From Chitinophaga eiseniae (GTDB lineage Bacteria > Bacteroidota > Bacteroidia > Chitinophagales > Chitinophagaceae): a stretch of 64,000 nucleotides of DNA. Made by a program: the position numbers and the translations under genes. The notes below the pieces were generated by a model. The model made no database searches. It was not told the origin of the DNA and saw only the letters and a list, made by a program, of their open reading frames with translations. Shown here piece after piece: positions 16,742 through 24,637 of the stretch (position 1 is the first letter of the stretch; each line of letters starts with the position of its first letter). The stretch lies in contig NZ_JABAHZ010000002.1 of NCBI RefSeq assembly GCF_012641265.1, positions 434,001 to 498,000 on the forward strand, in the 5' to 3' direction.

Positions 16742-17171
16742 GTAAACAAATTTCAGAATGGCGAATAAAACTTTTGGGGTAAACCAGACCTCTTCACTAT
16801 TACCTACTCACACTGGATGTAAGGCCGCAAGGCAGGCTAACAAACAACCTTAACAAACAAAAGGGGATTAACTTTAACAACTAAACTTGACAATACAAAA
16901 GTCATACATTCCCGGCTTATACTCAAGCGTATAACTACGCTTTTTAAAAATGCAGTAGAATTCTCATACCCCGGAAAAATTTTTAACGCATTTTGTTGTT
17001 ACGCATATTCAATGCGTATTGGTTTCGCATCTTTGTTATGTCGTTACGATGAAACCCTTTAGAAACGGTCATAACAACAAAAAGAGAATACTATTTTATT
17101 TAGCATTTAAAAGAAATTACTAAAATATTTAGGAAAATAGAAAATTAGTTATAACTTAGCAATCCAATTGA
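16742..17171. other. long leader region upstream of recA with two inverted repeats
   Basis: This 430-bp stretch has no credible gene. It holds near-direct repeats TAACAAACAA (about 16838 and 16850), an inverted repeat TACGCAT-attca-ATGCGTA at 17000-17018, and a bulged hairpin in which TTGTTATG-CGTT pairs with AACG-CATAACAA (17033-17077). No E. coli- or Bacillus-type LexA box is apparent to me. It could contain regulatory sites for recA or a small RNA. Confidence 0.45.
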
Positions 17172-17202
17172 TTTGCTTTCTAATTGTGATCAGCTATCTT
17201 TT
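17172..17202 (+). promoter_or_regulatory. candidate recA promoter
   Basis: TTTG at 17172-17175 and TATCTTTT at 17195-17202 are separated by 19 nt; the second box differs from TAnnTTTG only in the last base. A second, overlapping TAAATTTG at 17202-17209 is an exact -7 match but lacks a well-spaced -33 box. Either would start transcription just before the recA ATG at 17226. Confidence 0.45.
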
Positions 17203-17225
17203 AAATTTGTAAAAACATTAATGAT

Positions 17226-18236
17226 ATGTCTACAGCCAATGCAGAAAAACTGAAGGCCCTGCGCCTCACAATGGACAAGATAGAAAAGGATTTCGGTAAG
17301 GGATCTGTGATGATGATGGGTGAAAAAGCAGAAGCACCAATGGAGGTGATTTCCACAGGTTCTCTGGGTCTTGATATCGCGCTTGGAGTGGGTGGTTTAC
17401 CAAAAGGTAGGATCATTGAAATATATGGACCTGAGTCTTCTGGTAAAACGACCATTGCTATACATACAATTGCAGAAGCACAGAAAAAAGGTGGCATTTG
17501 CGCCATTATAGATGCGGAGCATGCTTTTGACAGCAGCTACGCCAGAAGACTGGGAGTGGACGTAGATTCCCTATTGATATCACAGCCGGATCATGGTGAA
17601 CAGGCGCTGGAAATCGCAGATCGCCTGATTCTTTCCGGAGCAGTAGATGTAGTGGTAATAGACTCTGTAGCTGCCCTGGTACCAAAGAGCGAGCTGGAAG
17701 GTGAAATGGGTGAAAGCAAAATGGGATTACAAGCCCGTTTGATGTCACAGGCACTGCGTAAATTAACTGCCACCATTGCCAAAACCAATTGCTGCTGCAT
17801 CTTTATCAACCAGCTGCGTGAAAAGATCGGGGTAATGTTTGGTAACCCGGAAACCACTACCGGTGGTAACGCCCTGAAATTCTATGCTTCCGTAAGGCTG
17901 GATATCCGCCGCATGAGCCAGATTAAAGATGGTGATGAAGCAGTAGGTAACCGCGTGAAAGTGAAAGTGGTGAAAAACAAAGTAGCTCCTCCATTCCGCC
18001 AGGCAGAATTTGATATCGTGTATGGTCTGGGTATCTCTAAAATGGGTGAAGTGATCGACATGGGTGTTGAATACGGCGTTATCCAGAAGAGCGGTAGCTG
18101 GTTTAGCTACGATAGCAATAAATTAGGTCAGGGCCGCGATGCAGTAAAACAACTGCTGATCGATAATCCGGAACTGGCAACAGAAATCGAAACAAAAATC
18201 AAAGTAAAAATCCAGGAAAAGCTGAATGCTGAATAG
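17226..18236 (+). CDS. recA: recombinase RecA
   Basis: ATP-dependent strand-exchange protein for homologous recombination. Walker [10 protein letters not shown] is at residues 69-77, followed by the acidic [15 protein letters not shown], Walker B-like [13 protein letters not shown], and loop L2 with [14 protein letters not shown] and [12 protein letters not shown]. The length of 336 is slightly short for RecA because the variable acidic C-terminus is reduced. Start and spacing fit the conserved N-terminal helix. It appears monocistronic: promoter upstream, terminator at 18339-18371. Confidence 0.98.
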   Translation: MSTANAEKLKALRLTMDKIEKDFGKGSVMMMGEKAEAPMEVISTGSLGLDIALGVGGLPKGRIIEIYGPESSGKTTIAIHTIAEAQKKGGICAIIDAEHAFDSSYARRLGVDVDSLLISQPDHGEQALEIADRLILSGAVDVVVIDSVAALVPKSELEGEMGESKMGLQARLMSQALRKLTATIAKTNCCCIFINQLREKIGVMFGNPETTTGGNALKFYASVRLDIRRMSQIKDGDEAVGNRVKVKVVKNKVAPPFRQAEFDIVYGLGISKMGEVIDMGVEYGVIQKSGSWFSYDSNKLGQGRDAVKQLLIDNPELATEIETKIKVKIQEKLNAE

Positions 18237-18338
18237 GCCAGCGTTGCCTTTGAATTTTTGCTGAAGCATAAAAAGATCTTAGTATTTAATATACTCAAAG
18301 TTAGTTTTAGTTTTAGTAAGCATTGGGTTAGTATGCAC

Positions 18339-18371
18339 ATCCCTGCCTTATCCTGGGCGGGGATTTTATTT
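18339..18371 (+). terminator. recA intrinsic terminator
   Basis: ATCCCTGCC pairs with GGCGGGGAT (one T-G pair) over a short loop and is followed directly by TTTATTT. It lies about 100 nt after the recA stop. Confidence 0.7.
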
Positions 18372-18385
18372 GACCCTTAACCCCG

Positions 18386-18430
18386 AAAAATAAGAACCCG
18401 CTCTGTTTACCAGAGCGGGTTCTTATTTTT
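18386..18430. terminator. bidirectional terminator between recA and typA
   Basis: A perfect 20-bp stem (18386-18405 with 18411-18430) with loop TTTAC; the GC-rich core is AACCCGCTCTG and both ends carry A/T runs. It sits 24 nt after the typA stop and can also back up the recA terminator. Confidence 0.85.
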
Positions 18431-18454
18431 TCACTAGTTATCTTACCGGAACAA

Positions 18455-20263
18455 TTAAGCTTCTGCTTTCATGCTCTTAGCAGTTCTCTTACGTTCTTCC
18501 TCATCCAGGATGGTTTTACGCATACGGATAAAGTTAGGCGTTACTTCGATACACTCATCATGCTGGATATACTCCATACATTCTTCCAGTGTCATCAGGA
18601 TCTTAGGTGCAATGTTAGCCGCACCATCTGTTCCACTTGCACGCATGTTAGTCAGTTTCTTACCTTCATTTGGATTTACTACCAGATCACCCGGTTTGTT
18701 GTTTTCTCCAATGATCATACCCTTGTACACTTCTTCTCCCGGATCTACGAAGAAAGAACCTCTGTCCTGCAGTTTATCGAGAGAATAAGCAGTAGTAGTA
18801 CCTGCTTCTTTCGCAATCAATACACCATTGTTACGGCCAGGGATCGCACCTTTCCATTGTTTATAGTCATTGAAGCGGTGCGCCATTACAGCCTCACCAG
18901 CTGTAGCGGTCAGCATCTGTGTACGTAAACCGATCAAACCACGGGAAGGAATTTCAAATTCCAGGTGTTGCATTTCACCCTTGGTTTCCATGATCAACAT
19001 TTCACCCTTACGACGGGTTACCAGGTCAATTACCTTGCTGGCAAATTCCTGCGGAACGTCTACCACCAGGGTTTCGTACGGCTCGCATTTTTTACCATCT
19101 ATGTGTTTTACGATTACCTGTGGCTGACCAACAGTTAATTCGTAACCTTCACGACGCATGGTTTCAATCAATACACCTAAGTGCAGGATACCACGGCCAT
19201 ATACCATAAAGCTATCAGCACTGTCGGAATCCATTACACGCAGCGCCAGGTTCTTTTCAGTTTCTTTTACCAGGCGGTCGCGCAGGTGACGGGAAGTAAC
19301 AAACTTACCATCTTTACCAAAGAACGGAGAGTTGTTGATACCAAACAACATGTTCATGGTAGGCTCATCCACGCTGATAACCGGTAATGCTTCCGGAGCT
19401 TCCGCATCCGCAATAGTATCACCAATATTAAAACCTTCAATACCTACTACTGCGCAGATATCACCGGCAAATACTTTCGTTACTTTTCTCTTACCCAATG
19501 CTTCAAAGATGTACAGTTCACGTACTTTTTGCTTCTTGGCAGTACCATCTGCCTGCATCAGGGTAATCCACTGTCCTTCTTCAATAGAGGCACGCGATAC
19601 TTTACCTACCGCAATACGGCCCAGGAAAGAAGAATAATCTAATGAAGTTATCTGCAACTGCAGGTTACCTTCTGGAGTCTTTGGCGCCGGAACATATTCC
19701 AGGATACCATCCATCAGTGGAGTAATATCTTCACACTGTTCTAATGAACTGTTGAACCAGCCATTTTTACCAGAACCATAAAACGTTGGGAAGTTCAGCT
19801 GCTCTTCTGTAGCGTCCAGGTTAAAGAACAATTCAAAAACTGCATCATGTACTTCATCAGGACGACAGTTAGCCTTATCAACCTTATTGATTACAACAAT
19901 AGGTTTCAGGTTCAGCTGCAATGCTTTCTGCAACACAAAACGGGTTTGTGGCATCGGGCCTTCAAAGGCATCTACCAGCAGGATAACCCCATCAGCCATT
20001 TTCAATACCCGTTCTACCTCACCACCAAAGTCGGCGTGGCCCGGAGTATCAATCACATTGATCTTGGTTCCCTTGTACTCAACAGATGCGTTCTTGCTGA
20101 ATATGGTGATACCACGTTCTCTTTCAAGATCGTTACTATCCATGATCAGCTCTCCCGATTCCTGGTTAGCCCGGAACACATTTGTCTGATGAAGGATTTT
20201 GTCAACCAGGGTAGTTTTACCATGGTCTACGTGTGCAATAATTGCGATATTACGAATGTTCAT
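18455..20263 (-). CDS. typA: translational GTPase TypA/BipA
   Basis: Ribosome-associated GTPase involved in ribosome assembly and stress adaptation. G1 AHVDHGKTT spans residues 10-18, G3 is DTPGHAD, G4 NKVDKANCRP, followed by EF-G-like domains and the BipA C-terminal domain. The ATG at 20263 gives the canonical MNIRNIAIIAHVDHGK; the frame stays open to a TTG at 20296 with an ATG at 20290, but those would add a non-conserved tail. The length of 602 residues is normal for the family. The gene appears to be transcribed alone. Confidence 0.95.
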   Translation of the reverse strand: MNIRNIAIIAHVDHGKTTLVDKILHQTNVFRANQESGELIMDSNDLERERGITIFSKNASVEYKGTKINVIDTPGHADFGGEVERVLKMADGVILLVDAFEGPMPQTRFVLQKALQLNLKPIVVINKVDKANCRPDEVHDAVFELFFNLDATEEQLNFPTFYGSGKNGWFNSSLEQCEDITPLMDGILEYVPAPKTPEGNLQLQITSLDYSSFLGRIAVGKVSRASIEEGQWITLMQADGTAKKQKVRELYIFEALGKRKVTKVFAGDICAVVGIEGFNIGDTIADAEAPEALPVISVDEPTMNMLFGINNSPFFGKDGKFVTSRHLRDRLVKETEKNLALRVMDSDSADSFMVYGRGILHLGVLIETMRREGYELTVGQPQVIVKHIDGKKCEPYETLVVDVPQEFASKVIDLVTRRKGEMLIMETKGEMQHLEFEIPSRGLIGLRTQMLTATAGEAVMAHRFNDYKQWKGAIPGRNNGVLIAKEAGTTTAYSLDKLQDRGSFFVDPGEEVYKGMIIGENNKPGDLVVNPNEGKKLTNMRASGTDGAANIAPKILMTLEECMEYIQHDECIEVTPNFIRMRKTILDEEERKRTAKSMKAEA

Positions 20264-20327
20264 ATACTTAAATCTTTCGCTATTAGCCATTAACAAAATT
20301 TACGCTAATAGCTACAAAAAGAAGGCG

Positions 20328-20335
20328 CAAAGGTA
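20328..20335 (-). promoter_or_regulatory. Bacteroidota -7 promoter element before typA
   Basis: The minus strand reads TACCTTTG, an exact TAnnTTTG match, giving a leader of about 55-60 nt before the 20263 start. No clear -33 box. Confidence 0.45.
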
Positions 20336-20501
20336 CGAAAACCTGACGAGAATGAAGGGAACGGGTTTTAAATAAATGTAATCATTTGGTCATGTCGAGC
20401 GTATTCCTTATAAATAATTAATAATCAGTTGATTACAATTAAACATAAGCGACTATTGTATGAAACAGGATCGTATGGCTTTGTGGAAAGCCACAATAAT
20501 G

Positions 20502-22733
20502 CTATTCCCCCAGGAGCTTTACTACGTATTCCAGTGCACTCTGATTGGCAGGATTGTCCAGCGCATGGGCAATGTCCAGCTTTTCCCGGGAGGTAAGGTG
20601 CCAGGACAACGCAGCCGCCTTATCTTGTTTCTGTGGCACATACTGGAAAATTACCCGGTGAAACTTATTCGGGAAATACCCTTCCATGTAATTCAGTAAG
20701 CCATCCTGATCAAAGTCCTGCATAGCGCTCCAATGCTGCTGCATGGTAAACAGCGGTTCAAAAAGCAGGTCGCTGAGGTCTTTCGTTTTTTTAATAGGAG
20801 AAATATCATTTTTACGGGTGTCCCTGATCTGTATGTACACTACGCCACTCGTATTTTCATCAATCCACTTGCGAAAGGTATATAGGTAACGCAGGGTCGT
20901 TTGCTGTCCAAAGTTATCCCGGATACCTGCGTCCATTACGTCCACAATAGGATTGCTGGGCAAAAAAGCATTGGGTAATACATAGGGAAAAGTAGCACAC
21001 ATGCGGATCGCGCTGGTGATACGCAAATCCATAGCTCCCTGTGCAGCAAAATACTGTGCGAAATCCACGCCATCGATATCGCGTACCTGGCGGGTAGGAT
21101 ACAAATACCCGGGGCTGCACAAATAACTAACTGGCTGTGGGGAAATCATCAACCGGCGTCCATCAGCGTTTATCGTGGCATTCCAGATCAGCATGGGAAT
21201 TTCGGCGCCTGCCTCTGGAGCCAGGTAGTCCTTCAGGGTTTTATCCATTACGCTGTCGGTATGCTCGTTCAGCTGCATTTCGAAAGCATATCCCCTGTCT
21301 TTTGCATACTGATTCTTACCAATCCGGAAACTTCTCCAGGGAGTAATAAAATCGTTTACCGCCATAGCGGTAAAAACGGAGTTCAGTAAATCGTCCGATA
21401 CGTTTTCAACATATTTACTATCGCCCAGGCGTATGGGTTTTCCCTGCTGTTGCCGGTAGTATAACTCCCTGAAATAAGTGGCGCCCAACATGCCTCCGGA
21501 AGCACCGGTCATCAGCATGGTGTGTTTCATTAGGCGGCCATGCAAAAGGCTGTCTAGCCGCTGTAAAACATTAACAGTCCAGGTAGCAGAACGACTTCCG
21601 CCTCCGCTAAAGTTCATCACGATCAATGGAGGTTTTTTATCTGCGGGAAATTTCTTTCTCCAGTTATTTAAAATCCGGATAGTGGCGGCTTTGTCCGCCT
21701 CATATTTTTGCGGGGTAAAAAACTGCTGTAGCGCTCCCACACTGTATTCGGGGCGGTCTTTCCGCTGATGGTAGTTAAGGCCATAGGCTTTGTTACGGTT
21801 ATCTACCCAATTATGCTCTACCATCCAATTGAGTCCAAACAACATCACCAGCAAAATAGGGATAGACCAGGTTTGCAGCATATAAGAATAGGCGCCAGCC
21901 ACCCCTATCAGGAAAGCGAAGAAGATGAGTACGCTGGCACCTGCCGGGATTCTGCACACATTGTAATCCATCATATAGGCCAGTATAACCAGGAATATCA
22001 GCGAGCATCCCACTGTAATCATGGCGGCAAAGTGGTGTTGCTTCAGGATACTGTCCAGGTAGTGCTTATTGTAGTGATCTACATTCCTGGCACGCCTGAT
22101 ACGCCAGGGGGTAGTAAAATAGTTATGTACCGGCAAGGCGTTCTCATCGGGCTCCTGGGTGGGTTTAAGGATCATCCGTACAAAATTGCGCGGGTTGCCG
22201 AAACGCTTCTCCAGCCGGCGTCCGATATTTTTATCTGCGTTAAAAAAGTAGAAGAAACAGAAAAAGAAGATAAAGAGCACTCCACAGATATACCCTTCTC
22301 CCAACAACAAAATATCCGGAATGCTGGTCAGTTGCTGGTATCGCTGGTATTCCCACCCGCGAAAGAGTATGCTGACAATAAACAATAGCGGGATGATGGC
22401 GTTGTTCAGGCAATATTTAAAAAAAGGCTGTGAAGTGGTGGCCAGGAATTTAAACCGACCGGTATGCAGGATAAAGGTGGTGATCTGCCAGCTCATGATA
22501 AACATACCTGTAGCCAGCCCAAGTAGCGTAGTACTGTAGAAGTTTACCTTTCCCAGGTATTCTGGCGCCAGGTACAGCGCATCGCCCCCAAACACCTTGG
22601 CAAAGCCTCCATTGATGGTGCTGAACAGAATTACCCAAAAAATAAGCAATATCTGGTACTTCCTGAAGTGGAGCAGCAGCAGCTGTATAGGGAAAGAATA
22701 GTAAGTTTTTATAAGTAATAACTTCACCTTCAT
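20502..22733 (-). CDS. membrane-anchored patatin-like phospholipase
   Basis: 743 residues. The first half holds roughly six to seven membrane helices (for example LLLIKTYYSFPIQLLLLHF, ILLIFWVILFST and CSLIFLVILAYMMDY). The second half is a patatin domain with a glycine-rich SGGGSRS oxyanion loop, the nucleophile elbow GASGG (Ser412) and the catalytic-dyad Asp601 in DAGIRDNFG. Patatins hydrolyse acyl chains from phospholipids; the Ser-Asp dyad is complete, so it should be active. The cytoplasmic or periplasmic side of the domain is not determined. No partner gene is apparent; ctaA lies upstream on the same strand, 83 nt away. Confidence 0.85.
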   Translation of the reverse strand: MKVKLLLIKTYYSFPIQLLLLHFRKYQILLIFWVILFSTINGGFAKVFGGDALYLAPEYLGKVNFYSTTLLGLATGMFIMSWQITTFILHTGRFKFLATTSQPFFKYCLNNAIIPLLFIVSILFRGWEYQRYQQLTSIPDILLLGEGYICGVLFIFFFCFFYFFNADKNIGRRLEKRFGNPRNFVRMILKPTQEPDENALPVHNYFTTPWRIRRARNVDHYNKHYLDSILKQHHFAAMITVGCSLIFLVILAYMMDYNVCRIPAGASVLIFFAFLIGVAGAYSYMLQTWSIPILLVMLFGLNWMVEHNWVDNRNKAYGLNYHQRKDRPEYSVGALQQFFTPQKYEADKAATIRILNNWRKKFPADKKPPLIVMNFSGGGSRSATWTVNVLQRLDSLLHGRLMKHTMLMTGASGGMLGATYFRELYYRQQQGKPIRLGDSKYVENVSDDLLNSVFTAMAVNDFITPWRSFRIGKNQYAKDRGYAFEMQLNEHTDSVMDKTLKDYLAPEAGAEIPMLIWNATINADGRRLMISPQPVSYLCSPGYLYPTRQVRDIDGVDFAQYFAAQGAMDLRITSAIRMCATFPYVLPNAFLPSNPIVDVMDAGIRDNFGQQTTLRYLYTFRKWIDENTSGVVYIQIRDTRKNDISPIKKTKDLSDLLFEPLFTMQQHWSAMQDFDQDGLLNYMEGYFPNKFHRVIFQYVPQKQDKAAALSWHLTSREKLDIAHALDNPANQSALEYVVKLLGE

Positions 22734-22816
22734 CAGACGATTATTACAAATAAACCTACGGAAAATTTACGGATTTACAGATTTACGAAGACAGGAATTT
22801 TGTTTCTGCGCGACAT

Positions 22817-23863
22817 CTATATTAACTCCGGTGATACTTTATCCCCTCTGCTGAGGTAATACGTCCAAATCAGCGATAGCAGTAACAACATACCTACGGC
22901 CTGGTGTAAAATACCATAGCTGATGGGGATTTTAACCTGGCTGTTTAACAGGGTCAGTACTCCCAGCAATACCTGTAATAATACCAACAGCAGTGGCAGG
23001 TAGCGGGTGGCATGGAGCAGGCTATGGGTGGGTGTTTGGGCCGCTTTCCACCACCAGAGGCCAATCAGGATGGTAATGCCATAGGCCAGTCCCCGGTGTA
23101 TAAATTGAATGGTGATGGGATTATGTGCAATATCGGTCAGGAAACCACCCTGGGAGAACATTCCAGCCGGTACCCAGGCGCCGTTGATATCGGGCCAGGT
23201 ATTAGCCACCAAAGCCGTGTGTAGCCCTGCCATAAAAGCCCCGTATACCAGCTGAATAGTCAGCAGTACCAACAGCCAAAAATTCAGCTTACGCAAAACA
23301 GGTACATTCAGTACTTCTACCGGGCGAATGCTGAGTTTCAGCGCAAACCAAAACACATATGACAACAATACCAGCGCTGAAATAAAGTGGATAGCCAGGC
23401 GGATATGGTTTACATATAAATTTTCTTCGTTCAACCCACTCTTCACCATAATCCATCCTATAGCACCCTGGAGGCCTCCCAGGAAAAATAAGATGATCAT
23501 GGGATTGACCATACTTCTGTTAATTTTCTTTTTAACCAGGAAATAAATAAATGGGATAATGAATACAAATCCCATCAGCCGGGCCCAATCCCTATGTAAC
23601 CATTCCCAGAAATAAATGGCTTTGAAATCCGATAAGGTAAAATGATTATTAATATAATGATACTGTCCAATCTGCTTATAGTTATCGAATGCACGCTGCC
23701 ATGCTTCCTCGTTCATAGGAGGAAACGCTCCCAACAATGGCTGCCATTCTGTGATAGATAACCCTGAGCCGGTTAAACGGGTAATTCCCCCCAGCAAAAC
23801 CTGTACGATCAACATACCCACGCCTATATATAGCCAAATGGCCACGGGGCGGTTACTTTTCAT
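22817..23863 (-). CDS. ctaA: heme A synthase (COX15/CtaA family)
   Basis: Integral membrane enzyme that oxidises the methyl group of heme O to give heme A for cytochrome oxidase. About eight helices are predicted, with family motifs LGGITRLTGSGLSITEWQP near the N-terminus, WLHRDWARLMGF with heme-ligand His, and late-helix His residues in QFIHRGLAYGI and GILHQAVGM. Length is about 348. The frame opens at ATG 23878, but the -7 box at 23887-23894 would put the transcript start almost on that ATG, so ATG 23863 is preferred. No ctaB or oxidase genes are in the window. Confidence 0.92.
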   Translation of the reverse strand: MKSNRPVAIWLYIGVGMLIVQVLLGGITRLTGSGLSITEWQPLLGAFPPMNEEAWQRAFDNYKQIGQYHYINNHFTLSDFKAIYFWEWLHRDWARLMGFVFIIPFIYFLVKKKINRSMVNPMIILFFLGGLQGAIGWIMVKSGLNEENLYVNHIRLAIHFISALVLLSYVFWFALKLSIRPVEVLNVPVLRKLNFWLLVLLTIQLVYGAFMAGLHTALVANTWPDINGAWVPAGMFSQGGFLTDIAHNPITIQFIHRGLAYGITILIGLWWWKAAQTPTHSLLHATRYLPLLLVLLQVLLGVLTLLNSQVKIPISYGILHQAVGMLLLLSLIWTYYLSRGDKVSPELI

Positions 23864-23886
23864 TGTAATTGCTTCCATAAACGGTG

Positions 23887-23894
23887 CAAAAATA
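23887..23894 (-). promoter_or_regulatory. Bacteroidota -7 promoter element before ctaA
   Basis: The minus strand reads TATTTTTG, an exact TAnnTTTG match. A CTTG lies 16 nt further upstream, slightly too close for a typical -33 box. Confidence 0.45.
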
Positions 23895-24056
23895 GGGAAT
23901 GAATGGCGAACAAGACAGCTAAATTCTCACATTATTTTAACAAAGGCGTAATGTTCTGTTAATTCACACGTCGGAGATTTGCGGTGAAATAAGAAAGGCA
24001 CAATTAGCTAATACCGCCCTCATTTAAAAACGACGATTAAAATAAAAAAAATAGTC

Positions 24057-24515
24057 ATGAAACACTTACGTTTTGTTTTCTTAGCACCCAAAGCAGCATT
24101 GTTGTTATTCGCTACTATCCTGTTCCCAATTTTACATGCAGCAGCACAAACAAAAACATTTGCCTACAGTACATCCAGGATGGCAAATGAAAAAACAGTA
24201 GATAACGGAGCACCGGTAGAATCTTTTAACGTTCGCATTATGCAACTGCAAAAAGATCAGCTGTTATTTCAATTGTCTGTCGACAATCCGTCAAATGATA
24301 AGCTGACGCTTTATATAAAAGACAATTTCAACAACACACTGCACCGCGAAGTATTACCAGCTACCCTGCGCTTCGAAGCACGCTATAACCTCGGTTCCCT
24401 GGAAGACGGAGACTATACCTTCGAAATCAGAAGCGGAAAAACCAAACTGGCTGAAAAATCCATTGCTATCAAAACCCAGACAATGATCAACAGGAATGTT
24501 TCTGTTATCGAATAA
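24057..24515 (+). CDS. secreted beta-sandwich-like protein of unknown function
   Basis: 152 residues with a signal peptide (hydrophobic core ALLLFATILFPILHAAAQ, likely cleavage after AAAQ or AAA). The mature 120 residues alternate hydrophobic and polar residues with turns (NVRIMQLQKDQLLFQLSVDNP, LTLYIKDNFNNTLHREVLP, YNLGSLEDGDYTFEIRSGK), the pattern of a small Ig-like or carbohydrate-binding beta sandwich. I do not recognise a named family with certainty. It is flanked by its own upstream gap and a strong terminator, so it is probably a single-gene unit. Confidence 0.75.
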   Translation: MKHLRFVFLAPKAALLLFATILFPILHAAAQTKTFAYSTSRMANEKTVDNGAPVESFNVRIMQLQKDQLLFQLSVDNPSNDKLTLYIKDNFNNTLHREVLPATLRFEARYNLGSLEDGDYTFEIRSGKTKLAEKSIAIKTQTMINRNVSVIE

Positions 24516-24560
24516 GTAAAGCCACCCAGGTAAATATCCAACGCTGGTAAATAAAAAGTT

Positions 24561-24624
24561 AAAGCTGCTGAGGCGAAAGGTATAAGCGATGCATATCGTT
24601 TATACCTTTCGCCTCAGCAGCTTT
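24561..24624. terminator. 30-bp hairpin terminator between convergent genes
   Basis: 24561-24590 pairs with 24595-24624 over a GCAT loop, with only one G-T pair in 30. The stem begins AAAGCTGCTGAGGCGAAAGG and ends in TTTT. It serves both the secreted-protein gene and the NagZ-fusion gene, and is longer than usual for an intrinsic terminator. Confidence 0.85.
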
Positions 24625-24637
24625 TAGCAGGCGTTTG

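Noticed and set aside
18301..18320. tandem TTAGTTTTAG units after recA
   Set aside because: Low-complexity run with only two to three copies; no functional support.
21768..22388. 206-residue open frame antisense to the patatin gene
   Set aside because: No homology signal by eye and fully overlapped by the membrane domain of the real gene.
22756..22786. three tandem 8-base units (ATTTACGG, ATTTACAG, ATTTACGA) upstream of the patatin gene
   Set aside because: Too short and AT-rich to call a functional repeat array; no dyad or spacing typical of CRISPR or an iteron origin.
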